Source: Brachypodium distachyon | Lineage: Eukaryota; Streptophyta; Magnoliopsida; Poales; Poaceae | Length of the DNA stretch: 64,000 bases | Direction: 5' to 3' | NCBI RefSeq assembly: GCF_000005505.3 | Contig: NC_016135.3 | Location: 6,589,501 to 6,653,500 of the forward strand | Shown here: one piece after another, positions 1 through 10,547 of the stretch | Numbering within the stretch: position 1 is the first letter of the stretch | How the letters are laid out: the number at the start of each line of letters is the position of its first letter | Position numbers and translations under genes: made by a program | The notes under the pieces: generated by a model | What the model saw: the letters and a program-made list of their open reading frames with translations, nothing else | Told to the model about the DNA's origin: nothing | Database searches by the model: none

Positions 1-673
1 GCCATATGCCTGGAATGCATCCATTTGTTTCATTCCATGTATCGCTATGTTGTTAACATTAACAAAAATGTCAACTTTAGCTCAACATGTGTTTGTGAGT
101 ACTACATTTCTTCCTTTGCGGAATATTATGTTTCCTTGGTTTTATACAGCTCGCGATCGATCGCTATTGCTCGCACATTGTGCTTTCAATTGCTGTCGCC
201 GTTGGGATACGACTCGGCTTCGGTGCCTTAGGTCATGGTTACGAGCCATGGATCCTGGTACCCTTGCGAGGGTCGCTATCGATATGCCGGTAGTGATCCG
301 GACATTTCGACCTGCCGTTCGGGAAATTTCATGCGGAATTCTCCCTCTTCGGACTTCAGGAAGCTATGCTTTCCCGCGATTATTATGGAGCCATAACTCG
401 GTTACTATCACACAGGCCCGTGCGTGACGTCTCGCGCATGGGTAACATGGTTCTCCGAGGTAAGTTAACTCATGCATAACTCGCTTATTTACGGTTCTCC
501 TTAAATGCGTTTTACGGAGCTTCCGGCCCTCGAGGGACTTGGTTCTGCTTGGTGGATGGACTCAGGGCACACTAGGATCCACCAAGGAACGGGTTGCCAA
601 TGAGGCAATTATGTCCGGAGACATTTTGGGAGATGCTTTGAGCCAACGTAGGCCTCCTAGCATTCCTTGGCAA

Positions 674-900
674 GCGGCACAGGGGCAGCAACTCTTTCTT
701 GAGGAGGAGTTTCCTTTCGCGGGGGTGCCACTTGATAAGGTTCTCCTTTGCGGTGATGCCGCGTGGGAAATACCTAGGTTGGTGTAGGCTTCCCATCATA
801 AGTTTTGAGAGCGGCACTTGGGCAGTGACTCTTCACGAGGAGGATTAACCTTTCGCGGCGATGCCACGTGACAAGGTTTTCCCTTTCGGCGACGGTGAGC
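674..900. repeat. Degenerate tandem repeat, period about 137 bp
   Basis: Two similar blocks begin at 674 and 811. Both read GCGGCAC, then a GGCAG..ACTCTT core, then GAGGAGGA, then CCTTTCGCGG, a TGCCAC motif, and an AAGGTT..CC(T)TT stretch. They differ by many substitutions and small indels, so the duplication is old. No coding frame runs through both copies. Confidence 0.6.
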
Positions 901-1814
901 CTCTTTTGAGTGCCCACACATGCCAAGGTTACACATATGATAATGTGCTACCTTATTTTTTCCAAGGATGATTGTGCTCACATCCCTTTCCCTTCTTTTT
1001 GAGGAGATGGCCTCGAGGGCGCTTATAATCCCTTGGCGAAGAGGCTGGCTTGGCACTTATACTCGCTCGAAGGGTCGGAGGCGCATCCTTGGTTACTTCG
1101 GCCTTTTTAGGCATAGAAGTGGCAGCTCATTGCCGGCTCCAGGCATTGATGAGGAGTTATCCCTTTATGCTTTCAGGATGGCACGCGTGCTCTCATTATG
1201 TCCCTCTTGGCCGCGATGCGGCAAGGTACTTCCCACTTAGGGCCGAGCTCGTGCTAGAGCTTCGGGTCGAGGTCTTCTCGGAGGAGAATCGTTCTCGTCG
1301 TTCTCGTACCCTTGTTTTGTATAAGCGAGTTGCACTCTGCTTATAAGTGGCATGCTTCATGAGGTCTCTGTCGGCAGTTTCCTCAATTTGATGCTCTTCA
1401 TTTTTCGCGAAGGCGAGGGCGGTGGTTTCTTGGAGCCCTTTCCTCTTGAAGTGAGCGCATGGCACTCGACTTCGACCGAGAGCATTGCTTTTGCTCCTAT
1501 GCACCAAAAATGATGGGTGCTCGGCCCTGTGGACTGGCTTGCAGAGGTGCGTATTCCTCAAACCACACCCTTGACGAGCCTATTGGCTCGCATTCCTCCT
1601 TGCTTATCATTCTTTTGACTGCTTGGCGAAGCCCCCTACAGGGCGAGTGTGTTGGCTCTTTTGACTACGCCGTTTGTCTTTAGATAAGCCATGGAGGAAG
1701 TTCAGTATTATCTTCCAGATGGTCGCCGAGTTTTGTGGATTCCGTGGAGTCTAATTCTTGCGGGACATCATTTTGGCGAAATGACGTTTTTCCTGGAACT
1801 TTTGGATGACTTGC

Positions 1815-1884
1815 GACACAAATCCTTCAGGGAAGTGTTTATGCCTTGAGACACAAATCCTTCAGGGAAGTGTTTATGCCTTGA
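1815..1884. repeat. Perfect 35-bp tandem duplication
   Basis: The unit starting GACACAAATCCTTCAGGG occurs at 1815-1849 and again at 1850-1884 without a mismatch, so this duplication is far younger than the 137-bp repeat upstream. It has no coding meaning that I can see. Confidence 0.9.
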
Positions 1885-2009
1885 TCTTCTCGGATAAGTG
1901 GCAATTGATTATCCTGTCACCATAACATGTCCCCAGCCCCCGTTGCATGCGAGGGGAGGGCCCGAGAAGGTCTGTTCCCTTGCGGGCAAATAGCCATTTC
2001 GTCGGGCTA

Positions 2010-2368
2010 TATTTTTTGAATAGGTTCGGTCGACCCTGCGGGCACGACTTAGTCCTATGTTAGGAGAGGCTTCGAGGGGGTCGTTAGCCAAGTGCTTGGG
2101 CCGAGCTCGTCTTCCCAGGTCACTTATAGTGAGAGATCTTTCGGGGCCACCTTGGACTTGGGCCGAACTCGTCTTCCCAAGTAGCGAGGTTAGGATACCG
2201 TCAAGACTCTAACCTGATCCCTCTACTTTGAGTCGAGGCCGTACTAGACGACCCGGAACCTCGAAACTAGGCTTCCTAAGGTGCGTCCCCGAGGTCGTGT
2301 CGAGACTAGGCTCGACCCGAGCACTCAGGAGCAGGCCCATTAGGTTGCTCTAGCCCTCTCCCCTGGTT
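2010..2368 (-). repeat. LTR-derived block related to the R/U5 part of the 7168-8072 LTR
   Basis: The block matches 7302-7665 in the same orientation over about 360 bp with clear divergence; both begin near TAGGTTCGGTCGACCCT and both contain GAGGTTAGGATACC and a CCTCGAAACTAG motif. On the minus strand this should be part of the 3' LTR. The sequence equivalent to U3 is missing and the block lies almost directly against the end of the RNase H coding region, so integrase and U3 appear to have been lost by deletion. To its left, similarity to the right-hand LTR stops. Confidence 0.65.
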
Positions 2369-2417
2369 TGGGCTTTGCATCATCGTTGGCGATAGAAGCT
2401 CTAGTGCAAGGCTTTTT

Positions 2418-3269
2418 TCAAGGTCGTGCTTGGCGCAAGATGGTCGCCGCATATTCCGGAGTAGACCTTGGGTAGGAGTTTGGCTCCTTGGTCGAGGGCA
2501 TGCATTTAAGCAAAGCGGCGACGCCCTTCTTGTGTGGGATGCTGTCGAGTAGGATGTACAACCCGGTTTTTGTAAGCAGAGTTTTGGCGTCTTTCCAGGC
2601 GTGGATAATTGGAGTCATCCAAGAAGGTTGACTATCGATGACCATGCTGGTCATTGAAGTTTCGTTAACGGTATCGGCTTCTTCCTTTATGGACGGGGCG
2701 CGAATTACTTTGAATAATCCACCGGGTGGCAGCGGTTGTTTGGAACCGGCCATTCGGGCTAACCTGTCGGCCAAGTGATTTTTTTCCTCGTGGAATGCGT
2801 CGCGCCTCCATGCCTAGGAAATACCGTTTCATCTTGCGAACCTCTTCGATATACTTCTTCATCCTTTCATCAAGGCATTGATATGACTTGTCCATTTGGT
2901 TTATCACCAGTTGGGAGTCTCCTTGGATGGGGAGGCGTCGAACCCCATTGCCTTGGCCAATCGAAGTCCGAGAAGGAGCACCTCATATTCTGCCATATTG
3001 TTGGTGGCATTAAAGTCAAGATTGGCGGCGTACTCCAAGATCTTGCCTTCGGGGCTGATGAGTATGACCCCAGCCCCCGCACCGTCGAGGCGCTTAGAGC
3101 CATCGAACCTCATTATCCAATGTGGTTTGGGGGGCTCAGTCTTGGATGCGATTTCTTCGGGCGGGGCTAGTGTAGCATGCCACTCGGCCACAAAGTCAGC
3201 CAGGACTAGGGATTTTATGGCCGTTCTCGCTGTGAGTTCCAGCGAGAAGGAGCCAATTCCGTTGCCCAT
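2418..3269 (-). pseudogene. Gypsy RNase H domain and start of the RNase H-integrase linker
   Basis: Two frames cover this part of the polyprotein. The 2904-3269 frame carries the core of the second, plant-type RNase H domain: an RFDGSKRLDGAGAGVILISP opening with the first catalytic Asp, then NNMAEYE with the catalytic Glu, then LLLGLRLAKAMG. The 2418-2774 and 2665-2907 frames continue it with MINQMDKSYQC and a stretch leading into the linker before integrase (KKGVAALLKCM). The zinc-binding H2C2 and integrase core never appear; the frame is lost and runs into the LTR-derived block. Frameshifts make this non-functional. Confidence 0.8.
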
Positions 3270-3745
3270 TTGGCGATTCTTCCGGTGGCCTCCTTATTGC
3301 CGAAGACTTCCTTGAGTGGGAAGGTAGTTGGCACCATGATGGTATGGCCCATGAAGTAATGACGGAGTTTTCGAGAGGCCATGAGGAGAGCGTATGCGAT
3401 CTTCTCGATCTGGGTGTATCGATCCTTTGCTCCTCCCAAAGCTTCGCTCACGTAATATACCGGGCATCGTAACCCGTCTTCTTCCTTCACGAGTGTTGCG
3501 CTTACGGCGACCGGAGTCGCGGCAAGGTATAGGAGCAAAGGCTCCCCCTGCTTTGGGCTCGTGAGAAGTGGAGGGGTTGACAAATAGGTCTTGAGATCTT
3601 CGAAGGCCCTTTGAGCTTCATCGGTCCACTCAATGTTGTCGAGGCTTCTCAAGGCTTTGAAAAAAGGAAGACCCTTCTCGGCCGACCGGGCGACGAATCG
3701 TCCCAAGGCCTCCATTCTTCCCGCTAGGCATTGCACATCTTTGAC
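3215..3745 (-). pseudogene. Gypsy RT C-terminal part and first RNase H (RT-connection) domain
   Basis: The frame at 3215-3859 contains SVKDVQCLAGRMEALGRFV, the typical thumb/connection region after gypsy RT, then DLKTYLSTPPLL and EPLLLYLAATPVAVSATLVK of the RT-linked RNase H, and later YTQIEKIAYALLMASRKLRH. These are diagnostic for Ty3/gypsy polymerases. It joins the RT frame upstream only through a frameshift near 3745 and loses frame again near 3230, so the polyprotein is broken. Confidence 0.85.
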
Positions 3746-4310
3746 GGAGTAGGAGGCTCCATCTCTAGGATGGCCCAGATTTTCTCCGGGTAGTCCTCGA
3801 TCCCTCGTTGTGAGACAAGGAAGCCCAAGAGTTTTCCTCCTCGAACTCCGAATGCGCACTTCTCCGGATGGAGCTTTACGCCATACTTGCGGAGATTGTC
3901 GAAGGTTTCTTGCAGGTCCTTGGGATGTGTCTTTGCAATTTGACTTTTGATGACAGCGTCGTCAACGTAGACTTCGGCGTTTCTCCCCAATTGTTCTTTG
4001 AGTATGAGGCTGACGAGGTGTTGGAAAGTTGCGCCGGCGTTTCTCAAACCAAAAGGCATTCTGCGATAGCAGAAGGTGCTGATGGGAGTGATGAAGCTGG
4101 TCTTTTCCTCGTCTTCCTTGGCCATGTGGACTTGGTGATACCCTGAATAGGCGTCCAAGAAGCTCAACCTTTCACATCCCGCCGTGGAGTCGACCAGTTG
4201 GTTGATCCGACGGAGCGGGTAGTCATCCTTGGGGCACGCCTTGTTCAAGTCGGTAAAGTCGATACACATTCGCCACTTGCCGTTGGCTTTCTTTACCAAG
4301 ACTGGATTGG
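3745..4310 (-). pseudogene. Gypsy reverse transcriptase core
   Basis: The minus-strand frame shows VLVKKANGKWRMCIDFTDLN, ACPKD.YPLRRINQLVD, LSFLDAYSGYHQV with the first catalytic Asp, the MPFGLRNAGATFQ motif and the YVDD catalytic box. Order and spacing are those of a Ty3/gypsy RT. The product would copy element RNA into DNA in cytoplasmic virus-like particles. The frame is shifted relative to the protease segment at about 4310 and to the RNase H segment at about 3745. Confidence 0.9.
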
Positions 4311-5237
4311 CTACCACTCGTGGTGCCAAACTTCTCGGATGAGCCCGGCGTGGGAGAGTTTGGCGATTTCTTGCTTGATGACTTCGCTTCGCTCGGTGGA
4401 GTGCTTCTGAAGCTTTTGCTTTACGGGAGCCTTGTCGGGTCTCACGGCGAGGCGATGCTCCATGACGTCGCGCGGGACTCCTCCCATGTCGGAAGGTGAC
4501 CAAGCGAAGAGACCGGAATTCTTTCGAAGTAGGCCGACGAGTTCTTCCTCGAGTTTACTCGGGAGGTCAGCTCCAATCTTCACCGTGCGCATGGCGTCAC
4601 CTTGGGAGACACGTACTTCCTTGAGTTCTCCTTCGGAGAGGGGCTTAGGGATGTAGCGCTCCAGGTGATTGGTTTCGGATGTTCCCGCGTTCGAAAGCAT
4701 GTTAATACTCTTGGATGATTCTCCCTTTTCGGCGCACTTGGTCTCGTGGCGGTAGAGTGTCTTCCTATCGGAAGATTGCTCGCCGCGGACCGTTATCATG
4801 CCCTTTGGGCCTGGGATCTTCATGCAGAAGAAGTTGTGGTGGATGGCGGCGCAAAGACGGTTTAGTGCCATCCTTCCGAGGATGGCGTTAAAGGAAGCCT
4901 CCATATCCCCCACGTCGAAGCGCACGAGCTCGGTCCGATGATTTGTGGCGTCTCCAAAGGTCGTGAGGAGCTCAATTTGTCCGAGCGGCTGAATGGACTT
5001 CCCTGGCACGAAGCCGGTGAGGGGATAAAGGGATGGCTGCAGCGAGCCGTTCTTGTATCCCCCTTGTGGTTCCATCAGCTTCTTCAACATGCTCAGATAT
5101 AGGATGTCGGCGGAGCTTCCACCATCCACAAGAATCTTCTTGAGCTCACAATTGGCGACGATCGCCATCACAAAGAGGGCGTCGTCACGTGGGAAGCGTA
5201 TCCCCTTGGCATCTTCTTCGGTGAAGGCAATTGGCAC
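4311..5237 (-). pseudogene. Gypsy aspartic protease and RT N-terminal region
   Basis: The 308-residue frame begins with FTEEDAKGIRFPRDDALFVM and the aspartic-protease motif ILVDGGSSADILY, in which DGG replaces the usual DS/TG; this substitution is common in Tat-type gypsy elements. A second protease landmark, NAILGRMALNRL, follows about 90 residues later. The frame continues to LFAWSPSDMGGVPRDVMEHR, which normally precedes the RT. The real C-terminal continuation is in another frame from about 4310. Confidence 0.85.
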
Positions 5238-5454
5238 GCTCGCTCACTTGGGTGGTGGTGTCGGGGTGAAAGTTCCCACGATGTTGACTTCGCGAGCATA
5301 CTCCTTGCATTGCCGCTTTGATCCCCATCCTGTGGCGGAGCCCTAGAGTATTACTCCGACGTGATGTGCGGGTTCCTGGAATTGGAGGTTATTCTCCTTG
5401 GGTGCTGGGTCAGTGACAAGGACGTTGGCGGGGCGTGGAGCCTCGGGTGTCTTC

Positions 5455-6204
5455 TCATCCTTGCGCCGGGCAGCATTCGTGCCTGGAACTCTTCGCGAGC
5501 CGCGATGAGAGTGTTGCACTCTTCGATGCTTTGGCTTGCCGAGTTGTGGATGAGGCATCTCCTAGTTCCTCCCTCGGCGGGGCGAGGTGGCTTCTTGGGT
5601 TGCCAAGTCTTTTGGGATGGTGTTTGTCCTTCGATGGCGAAGATCTTCCGGGCTTGGTCGCCGGGGGCCTTTTTCCCCCACCTCCTCTTCTTCTTGGAAG
5701 ATGAAGCAGGCGCAGGGGGTTTGTCGGACGAGGGAGCTCCTCGGGAGTGGCGCGCGGCACGTCCTTTTTGGTGATGTCCCCGTCTTCGCCCCGGGCGTAT
5801 TCTTGCAAGATTCGATAGAGCTCCTCGGTCGTCTTCAGTGGGTTACGACTTAGGGCCCGATTCACTTCTCCTTGGAGAAGGCCTTGCATGCATGCGTCGA
5901 TCACGATGGTCGATGGCGGGTTGGCAATTTGGCTTCGCACCTTCGCAAAGCGATGGAAGAAGCTTCGGAGTGATTCCCCCGGCTTTTGTTTCACGGCGTA
6001 CAGCTCATGAGCCTGCACGGGTTCTTTGAAGTTTCCTTGAAAGTTGGCGATGAAGACCTCTTGGAGGCGCTCCCACGATTGCACGGAGTTCATCCCTAGG
6101 TTATAAAACCAGGTTTGCGCCATCCCGGTGAGCGCGAGTGGAAAGAGGTTGCACATCTCGACGGGACCTCCACCGGCGGCCCGTATTGCGGTGGAGGTAG
6201 ACAT
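5455..6204 (-). pseudogene. Gypsy gag (capsid) core
   Basis: The 249-residue frame carries the retrotransposon gag domain: FPLALTGMAQTWFYNLGMNS, then SWERLQEVFIANFQGNF, then KQKPGESLRSFFHRFAKVRS. These are the conserved helices of plant gypsy capsids. C-terminally it becomes basic and proline-rich, and no intact CCHC zinc knuckle is visible. It would form the particle shell around the RNA. The segment between it and the protease (5237-5455) has lost frame. Confidence 0.85.
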
Positions 6205-6312
6205 CCAAGAATTGAAGAGGATTTAATTCCCCGTCATACGGCCGTATTGTAGGCGGCTTGAACCTTGGCGGAAAAGGAGCGTCTTGGATCTCCCGCGTGA
6301 GCGGGTTGCAAG

Positions 6313-7125
6313 TCAGCCGATTCTTTTGGTTCCTTCGGTGGCGAGGTCCTCCCTCGTCGCTTTCATCGCTAGAGGGGTCGCTCGGAGAATGATCTCGGCG
6401 TCTTCTTGGGGGGTCGGAGCATCGACGGGAATTCCTTTAGCCGCCGGCACGGGCTCCAGACTCCGCCACTTGCTCGTTCCCATGCACGCTGGGGTCTCGT
6501 TCCCCGCGAGGCGCGGCTTGAGGCGGTACCTGGTTGCCACCTTGCTCGACCCCGGCGAGGGGAGCGAGGGGCGCTTGTGGTGCACTCGCAAAGCGAGGTT
6601 GATGCTGAGCGTGTGCGACTTGGAGAGTGCCTTGCAGCGGCAGCCCCCAATAGAGATGATACCAAGGAGCTCCATGGGCGATCGCGACGAGCGCCAGCGG
6701 AGGCAATCCCGGTTGGAGGGGTCGTAGGCTGGGACTCCTTGGTTTTCCGGCGTGGATCCTCTCGATGCCACATTGTTTCCGCTTGTAGGTTCCGAGGGCA
6801 AGGTCACTACCGATTGTAGGGAAGGTGACGTGAAGCCCATCAAGCGAGGCATGCCGAGTTCCGTATCCCCTGCTGGGGCAACAACCGTAGGCAGCTCACC
6901 GATCCTTGCCACCACGGTTTCGAGCACCTCGGTTCCTTCCGGGATGGCCGGTAGCGAAGGGGCGACCACGACTTCCGTCTGGGCGACCATGCTTGCGGCG
7001 ACGTCCGAATTGGTGAGGATTCCTTCTTCCTCGGGAGCCCTCGAGGCACTTGCTTTCTTTGTTTGCAACCGTGTAGACTTCGTGGCAAGTTGGGGACCCG
7101 ATGAAGTAGGCTTCGTCGGGGCCAT
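6313..7125 (-). pseudogene. Gypsy gag N-terminal region
   Basis: A 270-residue minus-strand frame starts with MAPTKPTSSGPQLATKSTRL about 40 bp inside the presumed primer-binding site, which is the expected place for the gag start. It is low-complexity and rich in Ala, Pro, Ser and charged residues, with no catalytic motif, as usual for this variable part of gag. The second half is probably out of frame because its composition changes near 6740 and a +1 frame shows alternative gag-like text. Confidence 0.65.
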
Positions 7126-7146
7126 TCAATCTTCAATTGCGGCGAG

Positions 7147-7167
7147 GGTTCCCCACGGTCGATGCCA
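7147..7167 (-). other. Candidate primer-binding site of the gypsy element
   Basis: Read on the minus strand immediately inside the LTR, the sequence is GTGGCATCGACCGTGGGGAA. It resembles the TGGCGCCGTTGCCGGGGA-type primer site frequent in large grass gypsy elements, with several mismatches. Its position, directly next to the LTR end ACAACA, is the main support. Confidence 0.5.
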
Positions 7168-8072
7168 CTGTTGTTGTTCTCGACAACAATTAGAGTAAGG
7201 GGTGCCAATGCTCGATGGCACAAGTGCGGGTATAAAGGTAGGGCGTGTACGCATACCTTATAGCGAAGGTCACCGTACGCTTGGACAAGTTGACACGTCG
7301 ATATTTTTTTAATAGGTTCGGTCGACCCTACGGGTGCGACTTAATCCTATGTTAGGAAAGTCTTCGAGGGGGGTGTTAGCGAAGGGCTTGGGCCGAGCGG
7401 ATCTTCCCAAGACACCTTTTAGCGAGAGATCCGTCGGGGCCGCCTCGTACTTGGACTGAATGCGTCTTTCCAAGTATCGAGGTTAGGATACCCTCGGAAC
7501 TCTAACCCAACCCTTTCTCCTTCAAGCCCGTGCCAACCAAGGTTAGCTCGGAGCCTCGAAACTAGAGTCCCCTAGAAGGCTTCCTTGAGGCCGATCGACT
7601 TTCAGTCGAGAACGGCGCGCGAGAGCGAACCTTAGAGGGAGCACTCTAGCCCTTTCCCCTTGAGTTTATTCAAGTGAGAGTGAATGATACATGCCCACAT
7701 GGGGGTATTTATAGCCTAGGGGTCCATGACAAAAGACCATGGTTACCCTTAAGGGAGAGAGAAAAGTGTGTACAAAATGGTAAAAGTAGCTCTTTGGTCC
7801 ATAACTTTTGTGTGCACCATGTGGAAGAAAGTAAGGGTTTGTCCATGGCCCACCATGGACCAAAAGCCTCATCCCAACACCTTTCTTGGCCCTACTCCAC
7901 CTCTTTCCACACTTTTGACCATGGCATGGGAGGCTTGACTTCCTTTGACCGCGCCTAGTTGGCTTGACAATGTCATGTTGGCATTTTGACCAATCTTGGG
8001 AAATATTGACTAAGTCGCCGCGTCGTAGGATTTGCGGCCTGGCCCATATAAGGGTTTTATTTTACTACAACA
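7168..8072 (-). mobile_element. 5' LTR of the minus-strand gypsy element (905 bp)
   Basis: On the plus strand the block begins TGTTGTTG at 7168 and ends CTACAACA at 8072, giving the TG...CA ends of an LTR with a short terminal inverted repeat. A TATA box on the minus strand lies at 7705-7714. Immediately to the right, at 8073, the copia coding sequence resumes at a point that matches the uninterrupted copia copy near 47036. So the LTR end is also an insertion junction; the target duplication would be GTTGC, but the left copy is outside the window. Confidence 0.8.
7705..7714 (-). promoter_or_regulatory. TATA box in the gypsy LTR
   Basis: The minus strand reads CTATAAATAC, located about 360 bp from the U3 start of the LTR. 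It is positioned to start element transcription near 7680 and run left through gag and pol. Confidence 0.6.
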
Positions 8073-8078
8073 GTTGCT

Positions 8079-9290
8079 ATGCATGATCTTGAGCTTGAGC
8101 AGTTAGATGTGAAGACTGCATTTTTGCATGGAGAGCTTGAGGAGGAAATATACATGTACCAACCTGAAGTGTTCATAGTTCCTGGTAAAGAGAAGTTTGT
8201 TTGCAAGTTGAAAAAGTCCTTTTATGGTTTGAAACAATCTCCTAGACAGTGGTATAAAAGGTTTGATTCATTTATGATCTCACGTGGCTTCAGTAGATCT
8301 CAATATGTTACTTGTGACTACATTAAATTTGTTGATGGATCACCTATATACTTACTGTTATATGTTGATGACATGTTAATTGCTGCCAAGAGCATCAAAG
8401 TAATCACTACTTTGAAAGCACAACTAAGTAGTGAATTTGAGATGAAGGATCTTGGTGCTGCTAAGAAAATCCTAGGTATGGAAATTAAAAGGGACAGAAA
8501 ATCTAGGTTGCTATTTCTTAGTCAGCAAAATTACATTGAGAAAGTAATTCATCGTTTTAATATGCATGATGCAAAGTGTGTTAGTACTCCTATTGCTTCT
8601 CATTTCAAGTTGTTAGCGTTGCAATGTCCTACTTCTAATGAAGATATTGAGTACATGTCACGAGTTCCCTATTCTAGTGCTGTTGGTTGCTTGATGTATG
8701 CCATGGTTTGTTCACGTCCTGATTTATCATATGCTATGAGTTTGGTCAGTCGTTACATGGCTAATCCCGGTAAAGAACATTGGAAAGCTGTTCAGTGGAT
8801 TTTCAGGTACCTCCGTGGCACATCCAATGCTTGAAGTTTGGCAAGACTGATGAGGGACTAGCTGGCTATGTGGATTCAGATTTTGCTGCCGACTTGGATA
8901 AGAGGAGATCCCTCACAGGTTATGTGTTCACGGTAGGTGGATGTGCTGTGAGTTGGAAGGCAACATTGCAACCAATTGTTACTCAATCTACAACCGAAGC
9001 AGAATATATGGCTATTGCTGAAGCTTGCAAAGAGTCTGTTTGGTTGAAGAGTTTATATGCTGAGCTTTGTCAAGATGTTTCTTGCATTAACCTATTTGTG
9101 ACAGTCAAAGTGCTATTTACCTTACTAAGGATCAGATGCTCCATGAGAGAACCAAGACATTGATGTCAAGTACCATTGTGTTCACGACATTGTTGCATAA
9201 GGTAAATTGAAGGTAAGCAAGATCAACACTCATGATAATCCTGCTGATATGATGACAAAGCCTGTTCCTATTGCTAAGTTTGAGCTATGC
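8079..9290 (+). pseudogene. Copia RT C-terminal part and RNase H
   Basis: Starts at MHDLELEQLDVKTAFLHGEL, with QPEVFIVPGKEKFVCKLKKS, SFYGLKQSPRQWYKRFD and the YLLLYVDDMLIAA catalytic box. After GTSNA a one-base shift at about 8832 moves the frame to the RNase H text: VDSDFAADLDKRRSLTGYVF, then STTEAEYMAIAEACKES. A later shift near 9105 precedes TKHIDVKYHFVHDIV and [12 protein letters not shown]. The shifts make it non-functional, but the region has not been internally deleted, unlike the sister copy at 47.4 kb. Confidence 0.9.
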
Positions 9291-9415
9291 TCAAGTTTAG
9301 TTGGTATAACTATTTAGCCCCTAGTGGTTGTTGGCGCCGAAAGTGTTTTCTTTGTTGTTGTTCATGCTACAAGGAGGAATTTACTATAAGAAGGAATTTG
9401 TCTCAAGGTGGAGTT

Positions 9416-9849
9416 TGTTGGCTTGTGATCCAAATCCCAGTGGCCGGAAGTTCCGGCCCAACTTCCGGCCATTTCAAGCACCGGAACTTCTGGTCCAACT
9501 TCCGGCCGAACCTCCGGCCGCTCTTTGTTACTTTTCGGGAAATTGCGGAACTTCCAGATATTCAAGAATATGCGGAACTTCCGGCCTCCAACCGGAACTT
9601 CCGGTGTGCCCGTTACGGATCTGACTTGCCCTAATGCTCCTGCTATATATGCCCCTTGTATGCTGCCGTTTTGGGAGGAGTTGAGTTCGTGAAATCTCCC
9701 AGGCGTTGTAAACACTCCCATATAGTGAAGTTTCGCTGGCTGGCGCCCGTGGTTTTTCCCTCTCGTTGTTTGAGAGGGTTTTCCACGTTAAATCTGTGTG
9801 TCCTTGTGCTGTGATTTTTTCTTCGTTCTTGCTTGTCGCGTTCATAACA
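9416..9849 (+). repeat. 3' LTR of the copia element (434 bp)
   Basis: Begins TGTTGGCTTGTGATCC after the purine tract and ends TTCATAACA. The first 190 bp carry several palindromic CCGGAAGTTCCGG/CCGGAACTTCCGG-type motifs. A TATA-like CTATATATG lies near 9640. It aligns along its whole length with the LTRs at 44265-44694 and 47664-48088. Confidence 0.85.
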
Positions 9850-10547
9850 TCCCTATGACTGACGCCTTCTCACTTGCTAAAACGACATCTGACCATGTCC
9901 CATATGTTGTTAAAATTGGTACGAATTCACCAAAATCTCAGATCTTCAGATTTGAAAACCATTGGATGAATATCCTTGGTTTCTTCCAGCTTGTTGCTGA
10001 TGAATGGAACAAACCTTCTTTTATCACTGCTGCTGACAAAAGAATTGCTTCTAAACTGGAAGAGCTCAAAAAGATCATGAAGAATTGGACCAAAATCAAA
10101 TCTGATCTTCATACCCAGATTGATGAGCTTAATGATCTCATTCTTCCGTTGGACCATATTGAGGAAGTCAGGCAACTCATCGATAGAGAAGCTAAACTTA
10201 GGAGTGATTGTAAGAATCATCTTCAGAATTTTCTTGATACACAAAAATCCTACTAGAGACAGAGAGGCAAAATCAAGTGGGCAAAACTTGGAGATGAAAA
10301 CTCTAAGTTCTTCCACTCCTTGGCCACTATTCAGAACCGTATGAACAAAATTTCTGTGATCAAACGTGATGATGATTCATTGGAATATGAACACGATGGC
10401 AAGGCCTCACTGTTCTGGTATGCTTTCAGGGACAGGCTGGGTAAATCGGATGGTCAGCATATGATGTTCCCTCTCGATGAACTTTTCTAGAATGCTCAGG
10501 ACCTCAGCCTGCTTGAGGCACACTTTTCACATGATGAGATTTATCAG
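9850..10547 (+). pseudogene. LINE A ORF2, region between endonuclease and RT
   Basis: The 9798-10256 frame contains AFSLAKTTSDHVPYVVKIGT and SQIFRFENHWMNILGFFQLV, the usual text just after the endonuclease domain of plant L1 ORF2. An in-frame stop follows SY, then the frame continues with GKIKWAKLGDENSKFFHSLA and a second stop near 10489 before the RT. At least two nonsense mutations therefore lie upstream of the RT domain. Confidence 0.8.

Larger units (their letters stand above)
1..2009. other. Unassigned repeat-like DNA left of the first gypsy element
   Basis: No reading frame here resembles a known protein; the open frames are short, overlap on both strands and contain no domain motif I recognise. 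The stretch contains internal degenerate and perfect tandem duplications (listed separately), as is common in the non-coding 3' regions of large Ty3/gypsy elements. Because the neighbouring gypsy element is on the minus strand, this could be sequence beyond its 3' LTR or part of another element. The left half of the copia host element, expected further left, is not seen within the window. Confidence 0.4.
8073..9849 (+). mobile_element. 3' half of a Ty1/copia element
   Basis: Contains copia RT and RNase H followed by a polypurine stretch (AAGGTGGAG) and a 434-bp 3' LTR at 9416-9849. It belongs to the same family as the element at 44265-48088, as RT and LTR sequences align throughout. Its 5' half was displaced by the gypsy insertion ending at 8072 and lies outside the window. 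The right LTR end (CATAACA) abuts LINE coding sequence, so the copia itself inserted into that LINE. Confidence 0.9.

Noticed and set aside
47..427. 126-residue open frame at the window start
   Set aside because: No recognisable motif, overlaps another frame, and the region is repeat-like.
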